From: Lunularia cruciata
Taxonomy: Eukaryota > Streptophyta > Marchantiopsida > Lunulariales > Lunulariaceae
NCBI GenBank assembly: GCA_948567375.1
Contig: OX419755.1
Coordinates: forward strand, 43,467,001 to 43,531,000
DNA length: 64,000 nucleotides
Direction: 5' to 3'
The translations under genes were made by a program, and so were the position numbers. The notes under the pieces are model-generated. The model worked only from the letters and a program-made list of their open reading frames with translations. It did no database searches and was not told where the DNA came from. Positions 31,656-42,600 of the stretch are shown piece by piece (the first letter of the stretch is position 1; every line of letters begins with the position of its first letter).

Positions 31656-32261
31656 ATGGCCAAGAAGGTCACAAATGCTTTGGCGGTGCAAAGTTTTGCA
31701 ATTTGTAGGTTAGATATGGTAGCCAGAATTGAGGTCTTGAATAGACTTCATATTACATTTTTAGCATGGAATGAGAATTTCAGTTTCCTAGGAGTGATGG
31801 CAGAGATAGTTGCCAGTAATTGTGAGGAGTGCTCCAAAGTCAAAGGGAAGAGAGGAAATCTGACTCGATGGACTGAGTCAGATTGGAGGTTAGTGTTGGG
31901 GAAGGAAGCAAGAGAACCAACGGAGATCACCTTCTATCAGAAGTGTGATGCTGCAAAAGAGACGGCGGAAATCCAAAATTCTTTCTTTGCTCCAAGAACC
32001 ACGAATAGCTACAAGGTGGAGTCCTATCGGGATCCAATTAGAAGAAGTATCGTGGGGGTGATTATGGCCATGTTCAAACCAGAACGAAAAAATTATGTGA
32101 ACATGCAGCAAGTGGTCTTCTTCCATCAGATGTTTGCAAGGGTAAAGGTAAATTGGGCAAAGTGTTTTCACCACCAAATGAGGCAGATTGTGATCAATTG
32201 GAAGACAGGTTTGCCTCCACATTATTTTGCACCATTTGCAGCAATTTCTACTTTGGGTTGA
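31656..32261 (+). CDS. Unknown protein of element D, N-terminal ORF (201 aa)
   Basis: The ATG at 31656 is the first of a 201-codon frame. The protein is mixed alpha/beta in look, with a CEEC pair, a TRWTESDWRLVLG stretch and a C-terminal part reading VNWAKCFHHQMRQIVINWK, GLPPHYFAPFAAI. That end recalls unnamed plant transposon-encoded proteins with conserved Trp-rich helices, but I cannot name a family. Near 32255 the coding probably shifts frame into the downstream ORFs. It is likely the element's own Gag-like or accessory protein. Confidence 0.55.
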   Translation: MAKKVTNALAVQSFAICRLDMVARIEVLNRLHITFLAWNENFSFLGVMAEIVASNCEECSKVKGKRGNLTRWTESDWRLVLGKEAREPTEITFYQKCDAAKETAEIQNSFFAPRTTNSYKVESYRDPIRRSIVGVIMAMFKPERKNYVNMQQVVFFHQMFARVKVNWAKCFHHQMRQIVINWKTGLPPHYFAPFAAISTLG

Positions 32262-32263
32262 AT

Positions 32264-33991
32264 TTGCTAACAATGGAGGAGAGACATTGCATGGTGTCAC
32301 ATTTCCATCCTGATTTAAGACGGGAAGCGGATGAAGAAGAGTGACAATAAATGACACACTTGCAAGCCAATAATAATCACTTCTTGAAGACAAGACAATG
32401 GAAGATGGAAGAAGTCACAAGTCCAAAGAAGAAGAAGCGCAATAAACCCAAAGAAGCAAAGTCACCTCCAGCTCAAAAGAAGACTCAAAGATTGGTTGTG
32501 CAGAGTAAGAAGATGGTGAGAGAAGCATCATCGGAATCAGAGTCTGAAGAAGAAATAAGTCGTAAGGAGAGGAATCAGAAGAGGATGAACTCACCTTACA
32601 AAGTGAGGAGTCTGGAAGTGAGAGTGAGGGAGAACCTGAGGTTCAGCAAGCGGTTGGAGTTAGTGAAGCTTGTCATGCGATGATTGATAGCGTACCTGGA
32701 ACAATGAGTCATTGCATAGCCCTGGTGGTAGACAAGCAAAGACCAGAGGAAAAGAAGGAATATCCTACGGGGCCAAGTTCAATCGGTAAAGGAGAAGAGA
32801 GCTTAGAAGCGGTGTCTCTAAAGATACAAAGATCACGACTTTGGCAGAAGGAGCCAATGGAGGACCCAAAGCACAAGGACAAAGACGGCGACAAAGATGA
32901 AGAGAATTTTGGTGGGATACCGTATCTAACAAAGGTTGTCACACCATTGCTGGAATTGCTGAAGGAGCATCAGAAAGTAATTTCCCAAGATCGTAGAAAG
33001 GTGACGAATGAGTTGCAGGTAGTGAAGCATCTGTTGAGTGAAGTGAAGGGGGCAGGAGCAAGAAGTCCAAAGAAATGAAGAAATTGAAGAACTTCGGAGG
33101 GATGAAGCCTTGAAGAAGAAGACTTTCAAGATGTTACAAGAGAGTTGCAAGTCAAGAGGGAAAGAACTATAGAAGCAAGCGGGGGATTTGAAGGAGCAGG
33201 CAATGTTGCTTAGCAAAATAAAGGAAGAAGTGAGTGATGTGTGCAACAAGAATATTCATTTGAAGGCAACAGCAGCAATAATGGAGCAAGAGTTGGACAA
33301 CTTGAAGAAGAGTGCAGCCGGGAAGGATCAAGCATGGCAAAGAGAGTTAGCAGTCAAGCATGAAGAAGAAGAAAGATTGCGTGAGCTGGTACAAAGTGCG
33401 GAGCTACAAAGTTCATAGTATGCGGAGGAGAAGAAGATGCTCGCTGCTTAGTACAAAGACAAGCTGAAGATGTATCGTGAAGAGCTGAAGGTAGAGTGAT
33501 TGTGAGGGTATGAGTCGGAATCGGTGGGAGATGTAGCAAGAAAATTGAGAGCTATGTTGTGCACTGAGGCTGAAGGGAGATTAGAAGAAGCACGTTTGCA
33601 TGAGCTCAAGTTGCTTGTACAAGAAACTTGGAAGAGGAGACTTAAAGATGTAGATATGAATACTTTTTTGATCCGATTGAGGGAGAGAGTAGATCGGAAG
33701 ATGTTAGAAGTAGAGGACAACATTAGTCTCAGATTAGATTTAGTCAATTTAGAGTTAGAGAAAATTAAGAGTAGTGTGATAGGGGAGAGGAAGTCCAATG
33801 TTGTAGACATCGGAGTATAGGTGTCATCGGAATTATTACTAGAGACATTAGAGAAGAGTGGGTCAGAAGATAATGAGATAGAAAGATTACCCATGACCTC
33901 AATTGTAGTTCCTAGTGAAGAAGTAGTAGAAGTAGTGAAGGAATTAGTAGTTGTAGATATACCTAAAGAAGGAGAAGTGGTAGGAAGATGA
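32264..33991 (+). pseudogene. Element D, charged coiled-coil C-terminal part, with frame breaks
   Basis: Open pieces: 32264-32344, 32351-32683 (Lys/Arg-rich, SPKKKKRNKPKEAKSP), 32680-33078 (ending in LLELLKEHQKVIS and a VKHLLSEVK heptad run), 33188-33418, 33524-33820, then open to 33991 after one TAG. Two frame changes and a few stops break an originally long protein. Glu/Lys heptads suggest coiled coils. Function unknown. Confidence 0.45.
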
Positions 33992-34623
33992 TTGGGTTTG
34001 GAAGCCGATGATGAGGTAGACATCGGATCAAGGTAGTACCAATATTGAGATAGAAAGAGGCAGATATGAAGAAATAGATTGTCAGTTTGGATCCGCAGGT
34101 AGGAAAAGATGTTAGGAAGCGGTGCATAAGTAGGAAGAACTGCCGCTTGCTTCAATATTTAAGGGGAGCATTCATAGTACTATGTTGTTTAGTATTCATA
34201 ATTTTGAAGATAGATAAAGCAAAGCATTGTTTTCAATGCTTGTCGCTTGAGCTTAATTCCGATTGTCAATTCTATGTTTGTGTTTGTGAGTGTGTGCAGA
34301 ATTTTGAAGTGCAAGTCAGTGTGGTTGTGGATGTTGGCTTCTGTAGCCTTGATCTTCATTCTATGTGTTTGATCCTGAGTGAAGTGCATCGGAGCAATGC
34401 CTTGACAAATCTGAGAAGAATTGTAGTGTTGGTAGTATTCTGCATTTGTGAGTGCAACACAAAGTTGATGTGAAGCAATTTCAATTGAGGAAGTTGTGCC
34501 TTCAGTGGAGGGGTGGAACACAATTCTAAGGCAAAGTCGTCTTGCAATGAAATGCCATCTTTGGGAGAATCTGAATCATCACAATCAAGAGTTGTTTGGA
34601 CAAAATTTGCTATGTTGTGATTA

Positions 34624-34645
34624 TGTGTGTGTGTGTGTGTATTTG
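34624..34645. repeat. (GT)n microsatellite
   Basis: A short TGTG run in the 3' part of element D. Confidence 0.8.
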
Positions 34646-34839
34646 TGACAAGTTGTTAAGATTGTGAGCATGTTACTCTCTTCTGGGTGTAGTTTCTACC
34701 TAAGATATTAAAGACACAATCAAGAAGAACTACAAGTTAATGTTTGACTTTGTATTTGACCAATTCTAAATCGTATCTCTATGGGAACAAACTTTTCTTA
34801 CCTGATTACCGCAAAAGTGATATTTGTCGGGTTGTCACA

Positions 34840-36952
34840 CTTGCCTATTTGGAATTATTCTATGCAAACTCCACTTCTGGAAGACATTCATCCCAATAAG
34901 TATGGTTGATGTTGACAAAGGCACAAAGCATATCCTCCAAGGTGCAATTTGCATGTTCAATTTCTCCATCAGTTTAGAGATGATAGGCCATGGACGAAGC
35001 AAGCTTGGTTTTGAGTATCTAGATGAGTGCTTGCCAAAATTTCCCAATGAATTAAGAATCACGGTCAAAGATTAGTATATGAGGTATCCTATGATGCTTG
35101 AAGATAATGTTGAAGTAGATCTGCACCAATGTAGGAGCATCCACGGTATCAAAGGTTGGTGCTAAATAGATTTGCTTGCTAAGCTTATTTACAAACACCA
35201 TGATTGTTGTGTGACCTTGCTTTGTTTTGGGCAAGGATGTGATGAGATCTAAGCTCACAAGTTCTCATCAAGCAGATGGAATGGGGAGTTGTTGAAGGAG
35301 TCCACTTGGTTTTTGGTTGATGGCCTTGTTGCATTGGTAGCTCTTACACAATTGGACAAACTCTTGAGCATCTCATGTCATGTTGAGCCACCACCATTGG
35401 TGTTAGAGAGTACCCAAGGTATTGTTGACACCCATGTGACCAATGATTGTTAAGTCATGGGCTTCTTGGATGCGTACAAGTCAAAGATCACCCTTGCCTA
35501 AAACATAAATCCGATTCTCATAGAATAGAAAGCCTTCCTTGAAGGAGAAGGTGTTGTACTCCTTGTTGCATGTTGCAAGAAACCATCTGACAAAAAGGAT
35601 ATTGTTATAAAGCAATCTTAAACTCAAGTTGGACTTTGGAGTCAATTGATACCATTGTAATTGCCATCGTGATGAGAAGAAGAGACTTCAAATCAAGTCA
35701 TCATGATAGGACATTGGGAATGATGTGGAACCAACCAAGTTTGTACTCAAGTTTGATGTCAAATAATTGTAGTTATTCCTCCCATTGATGATGTTGACTC
35801 TTCATATGTTCCAAGTGTAATGTCTGCAACAAAGGTTTGTGATCAATTTGCATGATCACTTGTTTCCCCAAGAGATAATACCTCTATACCTTGGTCTTGT
35901 ATACCATTTCTAGTTATTCTTGATCTCAAGCAGAGTAATTCTTTTCTGCTATATTTAGTTTGCAAAACACAAAGGAAATGGGATGTAATCCATCTAGGAA
36001 CTTTTGTTGCAACATGGATCCAATTGCAAAGTTAAAAGCATCAAAATAAACCACACAAGGTAGTTGAGGATCATATGGTTGAAGAATGGGTCTTGAAGAT
36101 ACCATATGTTTTAGCTTCTAGAATGCTTCTTTGTGCTTGCTGGTCCATTGAAAGCTCAAGTTCTTCCCCAAGAGATTGATCAATGGTGCGGCTACATGAG
36201 CATAGCAGTGGATGAACCATCGGTGAAAACTGGCCAATCCATTTTAATCCATTTAAATGCCTATTCTTCTATAGCATCCTTTAGATTAGGCCAATTAGTG
36301 ATGGCCTTGATTTTCTCCTCTTCCATCTTGATCCCCTCTAATGAGATCTTGTGACCCAAGAAGGTAACTTCCTTATGCCAAAAGGCATACTTTGACTTCT
36401 TACAATAAAACTTCAATTGTTGTAATCAACTTAGGACTTCTCAGATGTGATTTATGTGTTTTGCCTCTATCTTGCTAGATTAGAATATCATCCAAGAACA
36501 CCAGCATGTATTGATCCAATAGTCCATCTAACACCCTATGCATCTAATCCATGAAGACTGCTTGAGCATTAATGAGACCAAAAGGTAGAACTCTCCATTC
36601 AAAATTCCCATACCTTGTGCAAAAGGTAATCTTTTGCACATCCTCCCTATCAATGAGGATTTGCCAATAGCGTTACAAAGATCCAACTTGGAGAAATATT
36701 GTGCTCCACTCAATTGATCAAGCAAGTCATCAACTTGAGGTAAGGGATATGCATTCTTTATTTTTTTGTTTATTGAGCCTATAGTTATCAATATAGAAAT
36801 GAAGTCCTCCATCCTTCTTTGGAACAAATAGTATCAATGCTCCCCAAGAGATGTGATGTCTTATGAAATCCTTCTCCAACAACTTCATAAGGTTTGTTTG
36901 CAACTTCTCTAACTCCCTTGGTGAGAGCCAATAGATTGGTCTACTCACCGGA
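34840..36952 (-). pseudogene. Gypsy G2 integrase, RNase H and RT
   Basis: Reading minus from 36952: RT with PVSRPIYW and PRELEKLQT (36950-36900), WGALILFVPKKDGGLHF, the FLDD box (about 36490-36501); RNase H (about 36130-35640); integrase with a zinc-binding region, SLDLITSLPKTKQGHT (first catalytic Asp) and FDRDS (second, near 35060). Broken by stops and frameshifts. The solo LTR at 36953 cuts the RT start. Confidence 0.85.
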
Positions 36953-37699
36953 TGTAATACTCTAAGAACAAGAGAAGAGAGATGTTTTAGGGCAAATATA
37001 GATTTCACACTCAGGCATCCGATGCACCAAAGGAGCACCTTCTCTTTATTATATAGACAAAGAAGATCTAGTCCGAGGAAGCTCCACCATAGGATTAGGC
37101 ATATAGATAGGTGACATGTCAGCAAGCTCTACCCTTGGATTACTTACTTGGATGGATGACATGTTGGTCTTGATCCTATTTGGTTGGTCAAACAAGCTTT
37201 GACTGGAGGGAATCTTTTAGGGAATCTTCTTGTAGGAATCTCATAATCACGTGAGTGAGGTACCATTGGAAAGCTCTCAATGAGACAAACCATGGAGAAG
37301 GGAAGACCAACCTTTCATTTGATGGGGGGCATATGCACATTTTCAAGACCTAATTCATCCGTTTAAGCCTCCAAAATTGGCTTCACAGATTTTAGGCATA
37401 TTTTGGTTCCGACTCTATTAGTAGAAGTCCCCTTTTGGTGATACCTCTTTCTAATATATTTATTCCATCATGTATAACATCTTTCCAGATGTTACCAACC
37501 TAATTCTCACCTTTAAATCATATGTCTAGCTATTGGTTCTAAGAATTTCAAATCTATTTTGGTTTTTTCCCTATTAGTAGAAGTATTCTTTTGGTGATAC
37601 TTCTATTTGATATATTTTTTCCATCATGTATAACATCATTCCAGATGTTACCAAACCAAATTTCACATTGAGATCATATGGCTAGCTCTTGGTATTACA
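36953..37699 (-). mobile_element. Solo LTR, family C, nested in G2 RT
   Basis: On the minus strand it starts TGTAATACCAAGAGC and ends ATTACA. The flanks CCGGA and TTGGA stand where uninterrupted copies have CTGGA, so the original 5-bp duplication has since mutated. It shows the same doubled segment as the plus copy at 17213 (two units of about 190 bp near 37390-37690). Confidence 0.8.
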
Positions 37700-38480
37700 T
37701 TGGAGTACTCCTTGGCAATAACTCAATCTTGAAGTGCATACCATGATCGGAGGGTAGTCCCTTTGGTCAATTATCTAAAAACACATCTAAAGCTCTTGGA
37801 CTATTTGATCAACCACTGCTTGATGAGGCTTTTGATCCCCCATAGATCCTTTGTGCACAATCGGCTTGATCCACATTGCAAAAGTAGACTTATCTTCCTC
37901 TAAAGCTTGCTCTATGGCTACTTCACTAACAAATTTCCCATCTTGGGACTCATCTTCCTCCAAAGGTTGCTCTATGGCTGCTTCATTGATAAATTTCCCA
38001 TATTGGGAATCATCTTCCCCAAAAGTTTGCTTTATGGTTGCCTTCCCAATAAAATTCTCATCTTGGGATTGACTATTCTTAGGTATCTTACTTAGAGGTG
38101 CCAGACAACCTAATTGGAAATTTCTACTTGGTGTTGTACTTGAATTTGTCATTGGTTCCAATAAAATTGAACATTATGACATTCAAGCCAATGTAGACCT
38201 AAAATGACATCATAGTGTAGAGGTGCAACTAAAAACCTCATACAATCCAAATACTCTTTCCCAATCTTGAAGGTAATAGGATGTAAGTTACAAAATGCAT
38301 AACCCTTTCTACCATCTACCATCATCAGTCTACTTCTAATTACTAATTACTAGCTTGATAAGAATACATTATTCCTTTGCTAATTACATAGACAAGCAAT
38401 TTTTTGAACTTCCAAAATCAACCAAAATTCTACAACCATGATTAAATATCATACCTTGCAAGTGAAGCAAACTTGCAAGG
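37700..38480 (-). pseudogene. Gypsy G2 protease and acidic repeat linker
   Basis: 38160-38470 holds protease: GCRILVDFGSSKN at about 38400-38440, where D-S/T-G is expected (here DFG). 37878-38060 encodes three 20-residue repeats (GKFxxEAAIEQxLEEDxSQ type) between protease and RT. Confidence 0.75.
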
Positions 38481-39232
38481 TATAATCTTTTCAGGAAAGG
38501 AGACCTAAAGAGAAACAAAAATGAAGAGATACATAATTTCATGCTCAACCTCCAATGCCTCAAAGGAGCACCTTAACTATATTACATAGCAAAGTGGACT
38601 GCTCCAAAGGAAGTTCCACCCTTGGATCAGATATATGGATTGGTGACTTGTAAGCAAGCTCTGCCCTTAGATTGGTTACATGCATGGGTGTCATGTTGGT
38701 TCTGATCCTATTTGGTTGGTAAAACCATCTTTGACCAAAGAGAATCTTTAAAGAACCTTCTTATAAGAATCTCTAAATCACATAGGTGAGGTACCATTAG
38801 AAAGCTCTCAATGAGATAAACTTAAAGGGAAGGAAGGCTAGCACTTCCTTCATTAGGAGGAGGAATTTGCATATTTTTGAGGCCTAATTCATCTATTTAG
38901 GCCTCCAAATTATGCTCTAAACTTTTTAGGCTATTTTTGGTTCTTGCTCTATTAGTAGAAGTCCTCTTTTGGGGACAACTCTATCTGAACTACCTAGCAC
39001 ATCATGCATAACATCCTTCAAGATGTTACCAAGCCAATTTCCACCTCTCGATAATATGTCTAGGTTTTGGTATTACAAATTCAAGTTCTTTTTGGCTCTT
39101 GTCCTATTAGTAGAAGTACTCTTTTGGTGACACCTCTATCTGATCCACCTAACTCATCATACATAACATCTTTCTAGATGTTACCAAGCCAATTTTCAAC
39201 TCTAGATGATACGTCTAGCTATTGGTATTACA
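38481..39232 (-). mobile_element. Solo LTR, family C, nested in G2 between gag and protease
   Basis: It aligns over its length with the copy at 36953-37699, including the doubled segment and the TCATGTTGG...CCTATTTGGTTGGT block. One end is ATTACA (39227-39232); the other is worn (TATAAT at 38481). No clear target duplication remains. The uninterrupted copy near 53035-53060 shows the insertion point. Confidence 0.75.
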
Positions 39233-40405
39233 TTGAGCCTTCAATCCCATAGGAACTAATCAAGTTCCCAATAGGTGGCTCAAAATCTCCTACTAGGATT
39301 CCTCATTTCCTTGATCATTCTGCTCCATAAACTCTATTTGGGTGACTTGTCAAGGTTACCCACTCTTGAGCGGACATTCAACAATGTGATCTCCTATTTG
39401 GTGATAATAGAAACAACCACCATTATGTTGTAGTTTTTCTCTATCTATAGTGCCAAGAGGTCTTTGTTGAATGGCAGCAATTTCCATTAGTGCCAACTCT
39501 TCCACCCATGTGTAGTATACTGGTAGGTTCTTTGGTAGTTGAGGTCAAGACCAAGTTGTTGCAACCAAGATATCAAAGTGTTTGACCAACCACATGGCTT
39601 CCTTTAAGTGTTTTGGCTCTCATATAGTTACCTCTATTTGGTTTGTGACTTCAAGCCCCTCACAAATCAATGCAAAGCTTCACCTTCCAATATATATGGA
39701 ATTTGCATGATGGTGTTCTAGAATTGCATGATGTAACTTCTTATAAAGCCAATTTACTACAACTATGCCAACCTACCTTGTGCACCCTATGTAACATGTA
39801 TAGCTTGAAATTGACCAATTATTGCACTCTTGTATTCTGCCCATGTCAAGATTGGTACAACAATTTGCTATTCAGCTTGCTCCACTCCAAATCTCCACCA
39901 TAGCTTTGCTACTCTATCCAATTGGCTAGAAGCCAAGAAAAATTTTTTTCCTTCATCTTGAAGATTGGTAGCTTTGAAATAACATTTACAATTAAACACA
40001 TTTTCCACTACATCCAAGAGATTCTTGCCTTCAAAACCTTGGGTTTGGGAAATTGGATTCAGCCTTCTCCTTCTTGAATTGGTACTCTCTCTACATGCTC
40101 TTGTTGTTGATGATCTTGTTCATCCAACAATAGTGTTTTTGGCTTATGCTAATCTTGTTGTTTTTCAAAAAAATTTATTTTGGTTCAAAAAGTACAAGTA
40201 AGGTGCTTGATTTGTTGCTACATAGCAATGATAACCTTTGGCATTGCCGCTATGGTTACTACTCTATCACACCACCCGCAATCTATCTAATTTATTAACA
40301 CATAGATGCAACATGTCCATAGTTCTCCATAAGTTACAACTAAAAATACCAAGGGTTTGGTGGAAATAGATTTAGTGGTCCATAAATTCCAACCATCCCA
40401 TTCTT
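39233..40405 (-). pseudogene. Gypsy G2 gag and leader
   Basis: The minus strand has a zinc knuckle relic with GDHIVECP (near 39380; the second Cys is now Tyr), an upstream capsid part, and a leader reading toward the primer binding site. Many stops. Confidence 0.7.
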
Positions 40406-40418
40406 GCTCTGATACCAA
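40406..40418 (-). other. Primer binding site, initiator-Met tRNA type
   Basis: The minus strand reads T then TGGTATCAGAGC directly after the LTR end, a full complement of the plant initiator-Met tRNA 3' end. Confidence 0.9.
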
Positions 40419-40785
40419 TGTAAAAGACCAAGACTGAGGAGAGAAATAGGAGAATGGAAGATCACATTGGGACACTTGAATGTAGGAAACTCCAAAATGC
40501 CTAGCATGAGCTTTGGCTTTGGTATTTATAGGGAGCATACAAGGCTCTTGGGAAGCTTCTCAAGAAGCTTCCTTCTAGAAACCGCTTACTTGGCATGCAA
40601 GCTAGACTAGTTGGAAGCTTGTAGAGGTTTTCTTTCTAAAGCTACTTACTTGGGGTGCAAGCTAAGCTAACCATGAATCTTCCCAAGAAGCTTCCTAGAT
40701 ATTTCTAGAATATTTTAGGCTAATTGGCCTATTTGCTACTTTGTTAACCCTAACTTACTTCATCACTAAACTCCATATTGTTACA
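40419..40785 (-). repeat. Gypsy G2 5' LTR
   Basis: Minus strand from TGTAACAATATGGAG (40785) to GGTCTTTTACA (40419). A cluster GAAGCTTC...GAAGCTTC...TTCTAGAA lies at 40551-40582, just upstream of the TATA-like TATAAATACC (about 40528). Flank AGGAC; it does not match the far flank of the 29992 LTR. Confidence 0.87.
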
Positions 40786-42600
40786 AGGACCCACTATTGT
40801 GATAACTCCACTCATAGTAGCACTATCTTCAACTAGTGCACCTCCATTGGATACTTGGGGATAATAGGTACCAAGCACTAATATTTTACAATAGGTACCA
40901 TTTAGCTAGATGACTTCATCTAGAAGTTTGGTAGTTTGTGTGAATTGCAATAGATATGGAACCCAACTTTTTTCATACCTTTTATGGCATGGATGACTAC
41001 CATGTGTTCAAGAGAGCTTATTTGGAGGAGATTGAGCTATGGAGGTAGTATTTCTCTCCAAAGTATATCTCTATTACTTCAAGTTGGGTTTCCAAGGGTA
41101 GATCAACAATTCTCATAAGTTCTAGCTCTAGTAGCATTGGTGTATCCAATGGAGGTGCACTAGTTGGAGATGGTGCTATTACAAGTAGAGGTATTTTTCC
41201 ATGAGGTGGTGTAGTACCAAGGTTCATGTTAGTAGTATCATAGTAGAGTTCTTCTAGTGCTTGAGGTAAAATAACCAAGGAGTGCAAATTGACAATTTGA
41301 AGAGCTTGTAGGAGTTCCAAAAAACAGCTAGAGAGAGCCCATGCAAGGCATATAATCATGAACTTTGGCGGTGGTTTTTGGTTTGGCTAAGTGCATTGAG
41401 ATCAACATGGTGGAGGAGAGAGTAGTGATATATGGGTTTGGTATTGAGACAACATTTATAATTGTTACTTCTTCCAAAGTGCAATAAAGTGCACCACATT
41501 GTATTAGCTTCAAGGGCAGAGTGGGCAGCCCTAATCCTATGGATTGAGTAAAGGACCTAGTACACCTAGACCCTTAACTTTAGTTTTTGGTCAACAATAG
41601 CCAATGTGTGTTGGAGTTGCTTGTTGGACTTGTGGTGGACCTCACCATAAGAGAGAGTGCTTTTAGGGTAGTGAGCATGATTCCTTTGGAGCACCACAAT
41701 CAACTAAAAGATAATGTGACCATTGCCACAAATTTGGTCATATGAGTGATTGATCTCATTGATCTTTTGACCTCCACCTAGAGTTACAAAGTGGAGGGTT
41801 GGTATGACAAGTGGTAGAGGAGCTCCAAGTCATGGAGGATGAGGTGTTAGATATGGTGATAGAGGACCAAAACTTGGTAGGAGCTCAATACCAACCCTTG
41901 CTTTTGATACCTCTATGGCTACTTGGATTGAGCAATTGGAGCAAAATTAGCTAGCATGGCTACAACTCAAAGGAAATCAAATTTTGGCTACCACACTTTG
42001 TGAGATTAGGGATGATGTGGTTCTTGCTTTTGGAGCAAAGATGGTTGATGGTGGAGCTGACTTGGTTGACGAGCATGGATTTATTTAGCAATTTATGGTT
42101 TATAGTAAGCAATAGTTGCTAGGTTGGAGGAATTACCAACTAAACTTGTATATACACACAACAACTATCACAACATTTGCAACATTGAAGCTAGTTTGCT
42201 TGGATGTTGGAGTGATAGTCTTGGCAGTTAGAGTTCTATTGGTAGTTGCTCAAAGACTACTTAGTGGTGGCCATATTTTTCATTAGGGCTATTGATCACA
42301 CCGTGAGACCCACCATCACTTGTACCATTTGTAACATCAAATGGACCATCAGTGGTGCAATTAAGGCTAGAGATCTAGGTCAAGCAAAGGGCTATACCTT
42401 CAAAGTGCAGCTCTAGAGAGCTCACTTCTCTGATGTTGAAACTTTGAATTTTTTGGCTATGGTAGATAAAAGCCAACAAATGTCACTTAGAGTTCCTTAG
42501 CTAGAGTAGATATGGCTTGACAACAATTAGTGCACATTATAAGTAGATTATTGAGTTGAGTATGGAGTTCTGATCCAAGTTGAGTGTGTATTGAACTGAT
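40786..42600 (+). pseudogene. Retroelement gag-like remnant with two zinc knuckles
   Basis: Plus-strand frame pieces. 41625-41663 encodes CWTCGGPHHKREC, a proper CX2CX4HX4C knuckle, and about 41719-41760 encodes a second (CDHCHKFGHMSD), with the last Cys lost. Upstream (40985-41130) DDYHVFKRAYLEEIELW looks like capsid. About 42310-42500 is open again (RDLGQAKGYTFKVQL, VDKSQQMSLRV), of unknown nature. No LTR was found, so the element type is open. Confidence 0.5.

Larger units (their letters stand above)
31087..34839 (+). mobile_element. Element D: 3.75 kb insertion with TG...CA ends, unknown type
   Basis: It interrupts Gypsy G2 exactly: CTTGC stands on both sides (31082-31086 and 34840-34844), and the uninterrupted sister copy near 51045 has this sequence once. 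The ends are TGTGGTGCCC...GTTGTCACA. TG...CA with a 5-bp duplication is the signature of LTR-type integration, yet I find no pair of long direct repeats and no Gag, RT or integrase motif. It carries its own plus-strand ORFs (31656-33991), opposite to G2. Confidence 0.8.
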
